Assembly: GCA_001914235.1 (NCBI GenBank) | Contig: MQUF01000012.1 | Span: 30,772 to 94,771, forward strand | Origin: Desulfobulbaceae bacterium DB1 | GTDB taxonomy: Bacteria > Desulfobacterota > Desulfobulbia > Desulfobulbales > SURF-16 | Reading direction: 5' to 3' | DNA length: 64,000 nt | In this document: piece after piece, positions 51,178 through 60,726 of the stretch | Position numbering within the stretch: the stretch's first letter is position 1 | How the letters are laid out: every line of letters begins with the position of its first letter | Translations under genes and position numbers: made by a program | The notes under the pieces: generated by a model | What the model saw: only the letters and a program-made list of their open reading frames with translations | Database searches by the model: none | Told to the model about the DNA's origin: nothing

Positions 51178-51919
51178 GGGAAGTTGCCGAAAAAGCGGGC
51201 GCTGGAAAATTGATTTCCGCATCCGAGGCACGGACGTAAAGCGGGGTACAGGCGGCAGGATCGATAAAATCCTTGTTGCGGAAGCTGCTCAAGGCGAGAA
51301 AGCCGATGTTTGCCGCCCGGGCAAAATAAATCTGTTCCGGGGCGAGAATGGCACGCTCGCCTAATTTTTCCTTGAAGAGCTCCCCGTAGATGGCGACTCC
51401 GTCACCGGTAAAAATGGCGGGTTCCTTGATCGCGGCACAGAGCTTCTCCGGAGAAATAACCAGATAATTGCCGTGCCGCACCAGGGAGCCATTGCCGTCA
51501 GGCCGAAAGCAGGCGGTATAAACTTCCTTTTTGCGCGCGTCAAAAACAGGGAAGACCGGCATGGATGCGAAGCCGAATTGACTTGCCAGTCCATCCAGGG
51601 ATGATATGCCGATAAGCGGGATGGCTGTGGCCATGGCCAGCCCCTTAACCGTTGCAAGGCCGATGCGCAGGCCGGTGAAGCTTCCCGGGCCGAGGCTTGC
51701 GGCAATGGCATCGATCTCATTCCAGCCGGTCCGGCATTCCTCCATGAGCCGTTGGATGGAGATGAGAAGTCTTTGGGAATGCGTCAATCGGGAAAAAAGG
51801 CTTTGTTCGGCAATACAGTTGTCACCGCTCACCAGCGCCACGCTGCCGGTCATGCCTGAATTTTCAATCGCCAGGATGAGCGGCGAGGGCCATTTCCGGA
51901 TTTTTTCAGTTTGGGGCAC
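51170..51919 (-). CDS. tsaB: tRNA threonylcarbamoyladenosine biosynthesis protein TsaB
   Basis: A 249-residue protein of the ASKHA fold: ILAIENSGMTGSVALV at the start, SLGPGSFTGLRIGLATVKGLA (the family signature) and VFPVFDARKKEVYTACF. TsaB pairs with TsaD and TsaE to place the t6A modification on tRNAs that read ANN codons. The start is GTG at 51919, seven bases from the rseP stop, with AAGGG upstream. In Desulfobacterota this gene commonly closes the rpsB-to-rseP operon, as it does here. Confidence 0.95.
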   Translation of the reverse strand: MPQTEKIRKWPSPLILAIENSGMTGSVALVSGDNCIAEQSLFSRLTHSQRLLISIQRLMEECRTGWNEIDAIAASLGPGSFTGLRIGLATVKGLAMATAIPLIGISSLDGLASQFGFASMPVFPVFDARKKEVYTACFRPDGNGSLVRHGNYLVISPEKLCAAIKEPAIFTGDGVAIYGELFKEKLGERAILAPEQIYFARAANIGFLALSSFRNKDFIDPAACTPLYVRASDAEINFPAPAFSATSPT

Positions 51920-51925
51920 GATGCT

Positions 51926-53002
51926 TCAGCCCTTGGTGAAGATGCGGACAATGTCATTGTAAAAGACAAAGATCATCAGGCTGCCGAGCAACAGCAGGCC
52001 AACCTGCTGCAGTTTTTCCAGTGTCTGCTGCTCAATGGGTTTGCGTCGGATCGCCTCGACGGTGTAAAGAACCAGATGGCCGCCATCCAGAATCGGGATG
52101 GGGAAAAGGTTCAGGATGCCGAGGTTGACGCTGAGGAGCCCGATGAAATAGGCCAGATTGATCCAGCCCGCCTCCATTTGCTGGCCGGCCATCTGGGCAA
52201 TGAGAATCGGGCCGCCGAGCTCGGAGGCCGGTACCACCCGCTGGATGATTTTGATGATGCCCATCACGGTGAGATAGATAAAGTTCCAGGTCTGCGTCAA
52301 TCCGGCAACAAAGGCATCGGTCAGGGATGCCTTTTCATAGGTGACTTCACTGCTGCGCGAGATGCCGAGCATAAATCGCTCTTCCACCACCTCGCCGAAG
52401 AGATTCTTCACCTCCTGCTTTTCCGGGGTGCCCTTCATGACGAGTTCTTCCCCGTCCCTGATGACGGCAAGAGTCAGCTCTTTTCCGCCGGATTCCCGGA
52501 CAATGCGGGAAACATCATCCCAGTCGTCCGTTTTTTCGCCGTTGATGCTGACAATATTGTCCCCGGCCTTCAGGCCCGCTGTTTCCGCCGGAGAATGCTG
52601 GGTGATGCTGCCGATTTCCGTTCCTGATTTGGGCACCGGCAGCCCGGCAACAGCGAAAATGAAAAAAAAGACAACCACCGCAAAAAGCAGATTAAAAGCC
52701 GGCCCTGCCAGGACGATGAGAAAGCGTTTCCAGATGGACTTGTGGGCAAAGGAATAAGGCTGTTCTTCCTCCCGGACCTGGTCCTCCCTGCTTTCGCCGG
52801 TCATTTTCACATAGCCGCCAAGGGGAAAGGCGCTGATCAGATACTCGGTATCGCCGTACTGCCTGCCGTAAACCTTGGGGCCGAAACCAAGGGAGAATTT
52901 CAACACCCGGACGCCGAACAGTTTGGCAAAAAGAAAATGGCCCAATTCGTGGACAAAAATAAGCAAGCCGAGAACAATGATAAAGGATAAAACTGAGTTC
53001 AT
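51926..53002 (-). CDS. rseP: Site-2 zinc metalloprotease RseP
   Basis: A 358-residue membrane protease: HELGHFLFA with the zinc-binding His residues near residue 20 and the NPDG-type motif [12 protein letters not shown] near the C-terminus. One PDZ domain (about 130-200, [21 protein letters not shown]) lies between the helices. It cuts anti-sigma factors such as RseA and clears signal peptides. The ATG overlaps the dxr stop (ATGA), which implies coupled translation. An in-frame extension to 53038 would lie within dxr and is not used. Confidence 0.97.
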   Translation of the reverse strand: MNSVLSFIIVLGLLIFVHELGHFLFAKLFGVRVLKFSLGFGPKVYGRQYGDTEYLISAFPLGGYVKMTGESREDQVREEEQPYSFAHKSIWKRFLIVLAGPAFNLLFAVVVFFFIFAVAGLPVPKSGTEIGSITQHSPAETAGLKAGDNIVSINGEKTDDWDDVSRIVRESGGKELTLAVIRDGEELVMKGTPEKQEVKNLFGEVVEERFMLGISRSSEVTYEKASLTDAFVAGLTQTWNFIYLTVMGIIKIIQRVVPASELGGPILIAQMAGQQMEAGWINLAYFIGLLSVNLGILNLFPIPILDGGHLVLYTVEAIRRKPIEQQTLEKLQQVGLLLLGSLMIFVFYNDIVRIFTKG

Positions 53003-54234
53003 GATTTCATGACCAACCCGGGCGGCAGGTCGGGACACTCGTCCTGGCGGCCGGTTTTTTGTTTAAATTTGATGGAAAGCGCTTCGACGATCGATTCAGC
53101 CTGCATGCGGGCGGAAAGATCGGCATCAAGGACTGTCTCTATGTCTTTGATGTCCTTTCGCCCCAAACGGTTCAAAGTTTCTGCCACAACCAGGGCGATT
53201 TCCGGAAAGCGGATTTTTTTGCCGAGGAAAGACGCCACCGCCACCTCGTTGGCGGCATTGAGGATGGCGGGCTTGGTGCCGCCGGCTTTGCAGGCATGAT
53301 AGGCAAGTTTCAAGGCCGGAAATTTGTTGAAGTCAGGCGGGAAGAAGTTGAGGTCCATGCACTGGGTGAGGTTGAGTCGGGATAATCCCGTTTTCAACCG
53401 TTCCGGCCAGGAAAGGGCATAGGTAATCGGAATCCGCATGTCGGGAATACCCATCTGGGCGATAACCGAACCATCGATGTATTCAACCAGGGAGTGGACA
53501 ATGCTCTGGGGGTGAACCAAAACTTCAATATTCTCCACCTCGATGTCGAAAAGCCAGCGTGCTTCAATGACCTCCAGCCCTTTGTTCATCAGGGTGGCGG
53601 AGTCAATGGATATTTTGTTGCCCATGTCCCAGTTGGGATGATTCAATGCCTCTTCCGGGGTAACATCCCACAGGTCGCGTTCGTTTTTCTGTCGGAAAGG
53701 GCCGCCTGACGCGGTCAGAATGATTTTATGCACATCTTCCCGGCGCCCGGCGGTCAGTGCCTGAAAAATGGCGTTGTGTTCACTGTCGATGGGCAGCAGA
53801 TTCACTTTGCGGCGGCTCGCTTCTTCCATCACCAGGTCACCGGCCATGACAAGGGTTTCCTTGTTGGCCAGGGCGATATTTTTTCCGGCCCGGATTGCCG
53901 CCAGGGTCGGCATAAGCCCGGCTGCGCCGACAATGGCGGAAACCACCGTGTCAGCCCGGTCAATGGTGGCAACCCGTTCATTGCCCTCCCGGCCGCAGAG
54001 TATTTTTTCACTCCAGCCGGCGGGAAGCATGGCGGCAAGTTCCCTGGCGTAATCACTGTTTTCCACGGAAACAAGGAAGGGATTAAATGCTTCGATCTGA
54101 TCGCGCAGCAGCGCGATATTGCGCCCGGCGGCAAGTGAAACGATACGGAAGCGACCGGGAAACCGCCGCACCACATTGAGAACATTGCGGCCGATGGAGC
54201 CGGTGGAGCCTAAGAGAGCGATGTTTTTTTGCAT
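52999..54234 (-). CDS. dxr: 1-deoxy-D-xylulose 5-phosphate reductoisomerase
   Basis: A 411-residue enzyme of the MEP isoprenoid pathway that converts DXP to MEP with NADPH. The NADPH-binding [11 protein letters not shown] opens the chain; [27 protein letters not shown] and ASGGPFR are family motifs with the metal-binding Asp/Glu and active-site Ser, and [14 protein letters not shown] follows. The ATG lies after the cdsA stop with only six bases between, and its own stop overlaps rseP. It supplies precursors for undecaprenyl phosphate and for quinones. Confidence 0.98.
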   Translation of the reverse strand: MQKNIALLGSTGSIGRNVLNVVRRFPGRFRIVSLAAGRNIALLRDQIEAFNPFLVSVENSDYARELAAMLPAGWSEKILCGREGNERVATIDRADTVVSAIVGAAGLMPTLAAIRAGKNIALANKETLVMAGDLVMEEASRRKVNLLPIDSEHNAIFQALTAGRREDVHKIILTASGGPFRQKNERDLWDVTPEEALNHPNWDMGNKISIDSATLMNKGLEVIEARWLFDIEVENIEVLVHPQSIVHSLVEYIDGSVIAQMGIPDMRIPITYALSWPERLKTGLSRLNLTQCMDLNFFPPDFNKFPALKLAYHACKAGGTKPAILNAANEVAVASFLGKKIRFPEIALVVAETLNRLGRKDIKDIETVLDADLSARMQAESIVEALSIKFKQKTGRQDECPDLPPGLVMKS

Positions 54235-54240
54235 GGCTGC

Positions 54241-55038
54241 TTACCGGAAAAAATTGTAGGTGACCAGATAATAAAGGACCGGCGCGGTCAGCAGCAACGA
54301 GTCGGCCCGGTCGAGTATTCCGCCGTGACCTGGCAGAATGGAGCCGGAATCCTTCACCCCCATGCTTCGTTTCAGCAGAGATTCAATCAGGTCGCCGACG
54401 ACGCCGATAACGGTCAACGCCATGGCGGCGGCGATGAAGCGGAAAATATTCACCTGATCAAAAAGGGCCAGGGCGACAAGCACGGAAAACAAGGTGCCGC
54501 ACAGCATGCCGCCGATAAATCCTTCCACGGTTTTGCCGGGGCTGATGGAGGGGCAGAGCTTGTGTTTGCCCAGGGATTTGCCGGTGAAATAAGCGCCGGT
54601 GTCGGAGGCCGCGGTGATGGTTGTCAGAAAGAGCAGCCACTTGGCCCCGTCAGGGTCGGCCATGAGCAGAAGAATCAGGGCGGGAAACAGCCCCACATAG
54701 GTGGTCCCGAAAACGGATTTCAGGAGAAAATCAAACGGCGCCTGCATGCGCGATGCCTGCAAAACAGCGAGGCAGGACAGCAGAATCAGCGAAGCGGTAT
54801 AGACGGCAAAAACCAGTTGCGCGTTTTGAAACCATGCGGCCATGACAGGCGGCAAAACGAGAAAAAGAAGGACGGGACGAAGAAATGATTCTTCCTTGCG
54901 CAGACAGATGGTGAAAAATTCAAAGGCGGCGATCAGGCTGACAAGGATAATCGTCAGCCAGAAAAGGGGAAAGGATCGGCTGTAAAGCAGCGCCAGCCAT
55001 GCGGAAGCGGCAAGCAGCCCTGTAATGATTCGTTTCAA
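54241..55038 (-). CDS. cdsA: Phosphatidate cytidylyltransferase
   Basis: A 265-residue enzyme with about seven membrane helices that makes CDP-diacylglycerol from phosphatidic acid and CTP. The C-terminal signature appears as SISPGKTVEGFIGG...LCGTLF and IGVVGDLIESLLKRSMGVKDSGSILPGHGGILDRADSLL, with the acidic residues that bind Mg. The start is TTG at 55038, preceded by GAGG; no ATG is near, and the homologous length supports it. It lies between uppS and dxr in the usual order. Confidence 0.95.
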   Translation of the reverse strand: MKRIITGLLAASAWLALLYSRSFPLFWLTIILVSLIAAFEFFTICLRKEESFLRPVLLFLVLPPVMAAWFQNAQLVFAVYTASLILLSCLAVLQASRMQAPFDFLLKSVFGTTYVGLFPALILLLMADPDGAKWLLFLTTITAASDTGAYFTGKSLGKHKLCPSISPGKTVEGFIGGMLCGTLFSVLVALALFDQVNIFRFIAAAMALTVIGVVGDLIESLLKRSMGVKDSGSILPGHGGILDRADSLLLTAPVLYYLVTYNFFR

Positions 55039-55096
55039 GGAAGTACCTCTGCGATGTCGGGGAGCTTTGTGGTGATGCGCCGCTTTAACGAGTCAC

Positions 55097-55840
55097 TCAA
55101 CTCGTGACCTGCTCACCTGTTTTGCCGAAACGTCTCTGGCGCTGCTGGAAAGAGGCAATGGCCGCGGCAAAATGATCTTTTGAAAAGTCCGGCCACTGGG
55201 TTTCGGTGAAATAAAGCTCGGCATAGGACGCCTGCCAGAGGAGAAAATTACTCAGACGCAATTCCCCTCCGGTACGGATGACAAGGTCCGGATCCGGCAG
55301 TCCGGCGGTATAAAGATGAGCGGCCAGGATTTCTTCATTAAGATCGGCTGGTTGCAGCGTGCCGTCAACACAGAGCCGCGCCATCTCCTTGGCCGCCCTG
55401 ATAATTTCCTCCCTGCCTCCGTAGCTCAGGGCAAGGTTCAGGATGAGCCCGGTATTGTCCGCGGTTTTTGCGATTGAACGGTCAAGAGTCTCTCGCACCT
55501 CTGCGGGCAAATTCTCCTTGTTGCCGATGCAGCGCAAGGAGATGTCGTTTTGCAGCATGGAAGAAAGTTCGCTTTCCAGGTACGATTTGAGAAGGGTCAT
55601 GAGACCGGTGACTTCCTTGGGCGGCCTCTTCCAGTTTTCCGAGGAAAAGGCATAAAGGGTAAGTACCCGGATACCGAATTCCCTGGCTGCGGTGACGATA
55701 TCCCGCACGGTGTCGACACCGGCCTTATGTCCCATGAGGCGCAGCAGTCCCCGGCTCTGGGCCCAGCGTCCATTGCCGTCCATGATGATTGCAATATGGA
55801 CGGGAAGATTGTCGTTGTCCAGTTCCAAGGCGTTTGACAC
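55097..55840 (-). CDS. uppS: Undecaprenyl diphosphate synthase (cis-prenyltransferase)
   Basis: A 247-residue enzyme. HIAIIMDGNGRWAQSRG near the N-terminus has the catalytic Asp, and the chain continues with GHKAGVDTVRDI, LTLYAFSSENWKRP and, near the end, PDPDLVIRTGGELRLSNFLLWQASYAELYFT, the substrate-binding Arg region. It lengthens farnesyl diphosphate to the C55 carrier for peptidoglycan and O-antigen. The start is GTG at 55840, with a weak ribosome site, ten bases after the frr stop. Confidence 0.97.
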   Translation of the reverse strand: MSNALELDNDNLPVHIAIIMDGNGRWAQSRGLLRLMGHKAGVDTVRDIVTAAREFGIRVLTLYAFSSENWKRPPKEVTGLMTLLKSYLESELSSMLQNDISLRCIGNKENLPAEVRETLDRSIAKTADNTGLILNLALSYGGREEIIRAAKEMARLCVDGTLQPADLNEEILAAHLYTAGLPDPDLVIRTGGELRLSNFLLWQASYAELYFTETQWPDFSKDHFAAAIASFQQRQRRFGKTGEQVTS

Positions 55841-55850
55841 TGGCAGGCGG

Positions 55851-56405
55851 TTAAACCTCCATGACCTCTTTTTCTTTTTCTGTCAGGATTTCGTCAATTT
55901 TTTTGATAAAGGCGTCTGTTTCCTTCTGCGCCTCTTCCTGAAACTTGAAAAGATCGTCTTCGGAAATATCCTTGTCCTTTTTCTGCTTCTTGAGCACGTC
56001 AAGGGCGTCCCTGCGGCAGTTGCGGATGGCGACTCGGTACTCCTCGCTGATTTTTTTCACCTGCTTGACCAGGTCCTTGCGTCGTTCCTCGGTGAGTTGC
56101 GGGATGGAGATACGGATCAGTTTCCCGTCATTGGCCGGGGTAAGACCGATATTGGCGGCCAGGATCGCTTTTTCGATTGCACCCAGCACCTGGGGGTCCC
56201 ACGGCTGGATGACGATCATTCTGCTTTCCGGAATAGTCATGGTGGCAACCTGGTTCAACGGCATTTTCGTGCCGTATGAATCCACCCTGATGCCTTCCAG
56301 GACGGAAAGCGAGGCGCGGCCGGTCCGCACGCTGCTCAGTTCGCGGCGGTAGGCGTCCAGGCTTTTCTCCATTTTGTCATTCATTTCAAAGAGAACTTCA
56401 CTCAT
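55851..56405 (-). CDS. frr: Ribosome recycling factor
   Basis: A 184-residue protein of usual length. KMEKSLDAYRRELSSVRTGRAS opens the triple-helix bundle; VDSYGTKMPLNQVATMTIPESRMIVIQPWD forms the beta domain; and RREDLV/VKQVKKISEEYRVAIRNCRRDALD closes the bundle. It works with EF-G to split post-termination ribosomes. The ATG has GGAG seven bases upstream and overlaps the pyrH stop by eight bases. Confidence 0.98.
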   Translation of the reverse strand: MSEVLFEMNDKMEKSLDAYRRELSSVRTGRASLSVLEGIRVDSYGTKMPLNQVATMTIPESRMIVIQPWDPQVLGAIEKAILAANIGLTPANDGKLIRISIPQLTEERRKDLVKQVKKISEEYRVAIRNCRRDALDVLKKQKKDKDISEDDLFKFQEEAQKETDAFIKKIDEILTEKEKEVMEV

Positions 56406-57126
56406 TGTCGACTCCAGTGATCAAAGTGCCGATTTTTTCCCCGCAGATGGCTTTTTTCATATTGCCGGGAATATTCATGTCCAGAACGAGAATGGTTTTG
56501 TTGTTGTCCATGGCCAGGGAAATTGCCGCTGAATCCATGACCTTCAGTCGTCGGGTGAGGACTTCCCCGTAGTTTAACACATCAAATTTTACCGCGTCCC
56601 CATGCTGCAGCGGGTCCTTGTCATAAACGCCGGCGACACGGGTGGCCTTGCAGATGACATCGGCGTTTATTTCCAGACCGCGCAACACCGCCGCCGTATC
56701 GGTGGTGAAGTAGGGATTGCCGGTACCGGCGGCAAAAATCACCACGTTGCCCGCCTCCAGATGCTGGAGGGAACGGCGTCGGGAATATGGTTCGCAAACG
56801 GTTTCCATGGGGATGGCGGACAGGACCTTGGAGCGGACACCGGCCTGCTCCAGGGCGTCGCAAATGGCCAGGGCATTCATCACCGTGGCCAGCATGCCCA
56901 TGTTGTCCGCCGCGGCGCGATCCATGCCCGCCGAAGCGCCGGCAACACCACGGAAGATATTGCCGGCACCGATAACAATGGCGATCTCGACCCCAAGGGC
57001 GCGAAGACCCTTGATCTCGTCCGCCACATAGTCAAGAACATCGTTGCTGATGCCGAAAGAAGCGTCACCCATCAGGGCTTCTCCGCTTAATTTCAACAGG
57101 ACGCGTCGGTATTTGTAAGTATCCAC
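56398..57126 (-). CDS. pyrH: Uridylate kinase
   Basis: A 242-residue UMP kinase of the amino acid kinase fold: LLKLSGEALMGD, IAIVIGAGNIFRG, AADNMGMLATVMNALAI (the UMP site) and VIFAAGTGNPYFTTDTAA. It phosphorylates UMP to UDP with ATP. The start is GTG at 57126. It is 14 bases after the tsf stop and overlaps frr, the classic rpsB-tsf-pyrH-frr order. Confidence 0.98.
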   Translation of the reverse strand: MDTYKYRRVLLKLSGEALMGDASFGISNDVLDYVADEIKGLRALGVEIAIVIGAGNIFRGVAGASAGMDRAAADNMGMLATVMNALAICDALEQAGVRSKVLSAIPMETVCEPYSRRRSLQHLEAGNVVIFAAGTGNPYFTTDTAAVLRGLEINADVICKATRVAGVYDKDPLQHGDAVKFDVLNYGEVLTRRLKVMDSAAISLAMDNNKTILVLDMNIPGNMKKAICGEKIGTLITGVDNE

Positions 57127-57140
57127 GGCTGGGAAATTCC

Positions 57141-57740
57141 TTACGCTGATGTGCCCACCTGAAAACGGGCAAAGCGTTTGATGGCGATATTCTCGCCCAG
57201 TGATGCGATGATTTCGTTCAGCAGATCCTGAATGGTGAGGTCGGGATTTTTGACATATTGCTGCTCAAGCACGCAGATTTCCGAATAGAATTTGTCGATC
57301 TTGCCGGCCACGATCTTCTCGACGATATTGGCTGGTTTGCCGGAATCAAGGGCCTGATTGACGTAGATCTCTTTTTCCCTGGCGAGCAGGGCTTCGGGAA
57401 CATCTTCCCTTTTGATGGAAACGGGATTGGCCGCGGCAATGTGCATGGCCAGGTTTTTGGCGAATTCGATAAAGGAATCCGTTTTGGCGACAAAGTCGGT
57501 TTCGCAGCCCACTTCAACCATGACGCCCAGTTTGCCGCCGGCATGGATATATGTTTCGATAACGCCTTCACTGGTGGCGCGTTCCGCTCTTTTGGCGGCT
57601 ACCATCAGGCCTTTCTGGCGAAGAAGGTCAACGGCTTTTTCCATGTCCCCCTGGGTCTCGACCAGGGCTTTCTTGCAGTCCATCATGCCCGCGTTGGTTT
57701 TGTCGCGGAGTTCTTTTACCATTTGACTGGTTATATTCAT
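57141..57740 (-). CDS. tsf: Elongation factor Ts (short form)
   Basis: A 199-residue protein. VKELRDKTNAGMMDCKKALVE at the start is the EF-Tu-binding N-terminal domain, and EVGCETDFVAKTDSF carries the conserved TDFV. The chain is shorter than the 280-residue E. coli form because one core repeat is absent, as in Thermus and many Desulfobacterota. It exchanges GDP for GTP on EF-Tu. AAGGA precedes the ATG. About 157 bases separate it from rpsB. Confidence 0.97.
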   Translation of the reverse strand: MNITSQMVKELRDKTNAGMMDCKKALVETQGDMEKAVDLLRQKGLMVAAKRAERATSEGVIETYIHAGGKLGVMVEVGCETDFVAKTDSFIEFAKNLAMHIAAANPVSIKREDVPEALLAREKEIYVNQALDSGKPANIVEKIVAGKIDKFYSEICVLEQQYVKNPDLTIQDLLNEIIASLGENIAIKRFARFQVGTSA

Positions 57741-57897
57741 TGTCTTGTATCCTTACTCTGAAATATGCTTTGTATCGTTCTCAGCTGATTTGTGCGACAC
57801 CGGCGCAATGCCGCAACGGCAATCCGTTGCTTTCGGCAAAAAATTTTTACGGCCTTGCGCCGGCGCGTTAACGTCCGAAGTTTCCAAGGCGCGGCAA

Positions 57898-58677
57898 TTA
57901 TTCAGCCGCGGCCTCTTCCGCCATCACGGCGCTTGCCTGGGATGCGGCCGCCATGGCCTCGGCGATGGCGTCATCGGTTTCCACTTCCTCGCCGCGTTTT
58001 GCCTTGCCGGCAAGAATCGCGTCGGCAATTTTCGAGGTGATCAGTTTGATGGAGCGGATGGCGTCATCGTTGCCGGGGATAAGGTAGTCAAGTCCGTCGG
58101 GATCGCAGTTGGTATCGGCAATGGCGATTACCGGAATGCCGAGACGGTTGGCCTCTTCAATGGCGATATCCTCTCTTTTCGGATCAACAACAAAGATGGC
58201 GGTGGGCAGCCCCTTCATGTTTTTGATGCCGCCAAGGTTGCGCTCCAGCTTGATCAGCTCTTTTTCCATGCCCAGAGCTTCTTTTTTCTTGTAGCGGTTG
58301 ATGCTGCCGTCATCGATCATGGACTGAATCGATTTGAGGCGGTCAATGGATTTTTTGATGGTCTGGAAGTTGGTCAGCATGCCGCCGAGCCAGCGGTGAT
58401 TGATATAGTACATGCCGGCGCGGAGCGCCTCTTCCTTGACGATATCCTGGGCCTGGCGTTTGGTGCCGACAAAAAGGACTGAGCCGCCCCGGGCAACGTT
58501 GCCCATGACATATTCATAGGCCTTGTTGAACAGCGGCAGGGTTTTATCCAGGTTGATGATATAGATTTTGTTGCGGGCCCCGAAGATATAGGGTTTCATC
58601 TTCGGATTCCAGCGACGGGTTTGGTGGCCGAAGTGCAGACCGGCAACCAGCATTTCTTTCATTGTAATGTAAGCCAT
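57898..58677 (-). CDS. rpsB: 30S ribosomal protein S2
   Basis: A 259-residue S2. [27 protein letters not shown] opens it, with [43 protein letters not shown] and [29 protein letters not shown] following. The C-terminal tail is Ala/Glu-rich ([18 protein letters not shown]). AGGAG lies before the ATG at 58677; the frame is open to 58863 but that part lies in the leader. It is the first gene of the operon running left to tsaB. Confidence 0.98.
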   Translation of the reverse strand: MAYITMKEMLVAGLHFGHQTRRWNPKMKPYIFGARNKIYIINLDKTLPLFNKAYEYVMGNVARGGSVLFVGTKRQAQDIVKEEALRAGMYYINHRWLGGMLTNFQTIKKSIDRLKSIQSMIDDGSINRYKKKEALGMEKELIKLERNLGGIKNMKGLPTAIFVVDPKREDIAIEEANRLGIPVIAIADTNCDPDGLDYLIPGNDDAIRSIKLITSKIADAILAGKAKRGEEVETDDAIAEAMAAASQASAVMAEEAAAE

Positions 58678-58780
58678 GATAAATCTCCTGTTTTTGGTTT
58701 GTCGTCCATCCCGTTTTCCCAACCCGATAGATCGGGCACCAGAGGGGTTTCTCAGGGATGTGTGATGTGAAAATCCAATC

Positions 58781-58809
58781 CTTTTACCACCCCACGACTC
58801 TTTTTGCAA
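58781..58809 (-). promoter_or_regulatory. Candidate sigma-70-type promoter of the rpsB operon
   Basis: On the minus strand TTGCAA (58804-58809) and TAAAAG (58781-58786) are separated by 17 bases. It would give a leader of about 100 bases before rpsB, which often holds an S2-binding autoregulatory structure; I could not confirm one by eye. Confidence 0.4.
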
Positions 58810-58964
58810 GGGCTTGACGCCCTGCCGGATAAAAAACTTGACAGTCGGCTGAAAAATAAGCAAACTTGCCGATTCGCTTATCCGTTGTCCGCCTTGATGG
58901 AGATTTCCGCCGGCGGACCGCTTCTTTTATTTGATTCCGGCGTGTTCCGGAAAAATGATATTCC

Positions 58965-60005
58965 ATGCAAATTCCCTTCAAAGATCTGCGGCCGGAAAAG
59001 ATTCTGGTGCGGTCCACCAATTGGATCGGCGATGCCGTTATGACGACACCGGCGGTGCGGACCATCCGGGAGAATTTTCCGGGAGCCGAGATTACCATGC
59101 TCGCCCAGCCCTGGATGGCTGATGTCTTTTCCGCCAGTCCCCATGTTGATCACATCTTTTTTTATGAAAAGAAAGGGCGGCACAAGGGATTTGGCGGCAT
59201 GTTCCGTCTGAGCCGTGAACTGCGCGAAAAACATTTCGACATGGCGATTCTTCTGCAGAACGCCTTTGAGGCCGCCTTTATCACGGCGATGGCCGGCATT
59301 CCGGTGCGGGCCGGTTACCGGCGTGACGCCAGGTCTTTGCTGCTCACCCATGGGGTTGCCATCCGCGCCGAGGTACGTAAAAAACATCAGGTGCATTATT
59401 ATCAGGCGTTGCTGGAAGATCTGGGCCTTGTCCGCGGCAGCGATGAACTCTTTCTGCGCCTGGCGGACAGGGATATGGATTTTGCCGCCGAGATGAAAAA
59501 GGAGCTCGGCGCGGAACTTGTCATCGGCATTAATCCGGGAGCGGCCTATGGGCCGGCCAAGTGTTGGCCGGCGGAGCGTTACGGTCGGCTGGCCGTGCTC
59601 CTGCACCGGGAATACGGGGCAAAATTTTTCGTCTTCGGCACCCGGGCGGATCAAGCGACGATAGACACCATCCGCGGCTTTGGCCCGGAATTCATCACCG
59701 GACTTGCCGGTCGCACCACCCTGGGACAGGCCATGGCATTGATCAGCCTCTGTGATGCCTTTGTCACCAATGATTCAGGCCTGATGCATGTGGGGGCCGC
59801 TACCCGCACCCCGCTGGCGGCCATTTTCGGTTCCACCGACGCGGTGGCCACCGGGCCCTTTTCCGACCGGGCGATTGTCGTGCAGAAGGCGCTTGCCTGT
59901 TCGCCCTGCCTGAAGAAAAACTGCAATTCCGATTTTCGCTGCATGCTTGATATCAGCGTGGATGATGTGGCAACGGCAATGCGAAAATTACTGGAGAAAA
60001 AATGA
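58965..60005 (+). CDS. waaF: ADP-heptose:LPS heptosyltransferase II
   Basis: A 346-residue GT-9 enzyme. RSTNWIGDAVMTTPAVRTI at the start is the heptosyltransferase N-terminal motif; INPGAAYGPAKCWPAERY is the signature that binds ADP-heptose; VTNDSGLMHVGAATRTPLAAIFGSTD forms the sugar-nucleotide pocket; and CSPCLKKNCNSDFRCM is the Cys-rich end seen in this group. It builds the lipopolysaccharide inner core at the cytoplasmic face. The stop overlaps the start of gmhB (ATGA). It is divergent from rpsB. Confidence 0.95.
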   Translation: MQIPFKDLRPEKILVRSTNWIGDAVMTTPAVRTIRENFPGAEITMLAQPWMADVFSASPHVDHIFFYEKKGRHKGFGGMFRLSRELREKHFDMAILLQNAFEAAFITAMAGIPVRAGYRRDARSLLLTHGVAIRAEVRKKHQVHYYQALLEDLGLVRGSDELFLRLADRDMDFAAEMKKELGAELVIGINPGAAYGPAKCWPAERYGRLAVLLHREYGAKFFVFGTRADQATIDTIRGFGPEFITGLAGRTTLGQAMALISLCDAFVTNDSGLMHVGAATRTPLAAIFGSTDAVATGPFSDRAIVVQKALACSPCLKKNCNSDFRCMLDISVDDVATAMRKLLEKK

Positions 60006-60586
60006 GACCCGCGGTTTTTCTTGATCGGGACGGCACCATCAATGAGCAGATGGGCTATATCAATCATATCAGCCGTTTCCATCTGCTTCCCGGCGCAGGG
60101 GAGGCCATCAGCCGCTTAAACGTCGAGGGCATTCCGGTGGTGGTGGTCACCAACCAGTCCGGCCTTGCCCGGGGCTATTTTCCGGAGAGTCTGCTTCTTG
60201 CCGTGCACCGGAAAATGGAGCTGGAGCTGGCGGCAAAAAACGCACATGTGGATGGCATTTATATCTGCCCCCATCACCCGGAGGCCAAGGAGGAACGATT
60301 CCGCCTGGCCTGCGAGTGCCGCAAACCGAAAAACGGCCTTTTCCTGCAGGCGGCCCGCGAGCTGGATCTTGATCTGGGCCGTTCCTATGTGGTGGGCGAC
60401 CGCTGGTCCGATCTCAAGGCCGCGGCCCGCTGCGGAGCCAAGGGCATTCTGGTGCTCACCGGCTATGGTCGGGGTGATCTTGACTATATCGGCCCGCACC
60501 AGGAAATCCAGCCCCATTTCATCGCCGACGACTTGCAGCAGGCGGTTTCCTGGATTCTCGCCGATCTGCGGGCCTTTTGCCGCTAA
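60002..60586 (+). CDS. gmhB: D-glycero-beta-D-manno-heptose 1,7-bisphosphate 7-phosphatase
   Basis: A 194-residue HAD-superfamily phosphatase: AVFLDRDGTINEQMGYI (motif I, the DxD nucleophile), VVVTNQSGLARGYF (motif II), CPHHPEAKEERFRLACECRKPK (the zinc-binding Cys/His loop typical of GmhB) and YVVGDRWSDLKAA (motif III). It makes heptose 1-phosphate for ADP-heptose. It is coupled to waaF by a four-base overlap, so two steps of inner-core synthesis are made together. Confidence 0.95.
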   Translation: MRPAVFLDRDGTINEQMGYINHISRFHLLPGAGEAISRLNVEGIPVVVVTNQSGLARGYFPESLLLAVHRKMELELAAKNAHVDGIYICPHHPEAKEERFRLACECRKPKNGLFLQAARELDLDLGRSYVVGDRWSDLKAAARCGAKGILVLTGYGRGDLDYIGPHQEIQPHFIADDLQQAVSWILADLRAFCR

Positions 60587-60726
60587 ACTTCATCTGCTCC
60601 GCCTTTCCATATTTTTTCAGTTTTTTTCAGGAAACTTGCACCTGAGTTGAAAATGAAAATCAACGGTACGGTCCGAAAGCCCTCCACATTGACGGCAAGG
60701 GGAGGTGGTACCGATGCCCCCTATGT

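Noticed and set aside
58678..58863. N-terminal extension of rpsB
   Set aside because: S2 begins at MAYITMKEM with a good ribosome site; the extra part lies in the leader.
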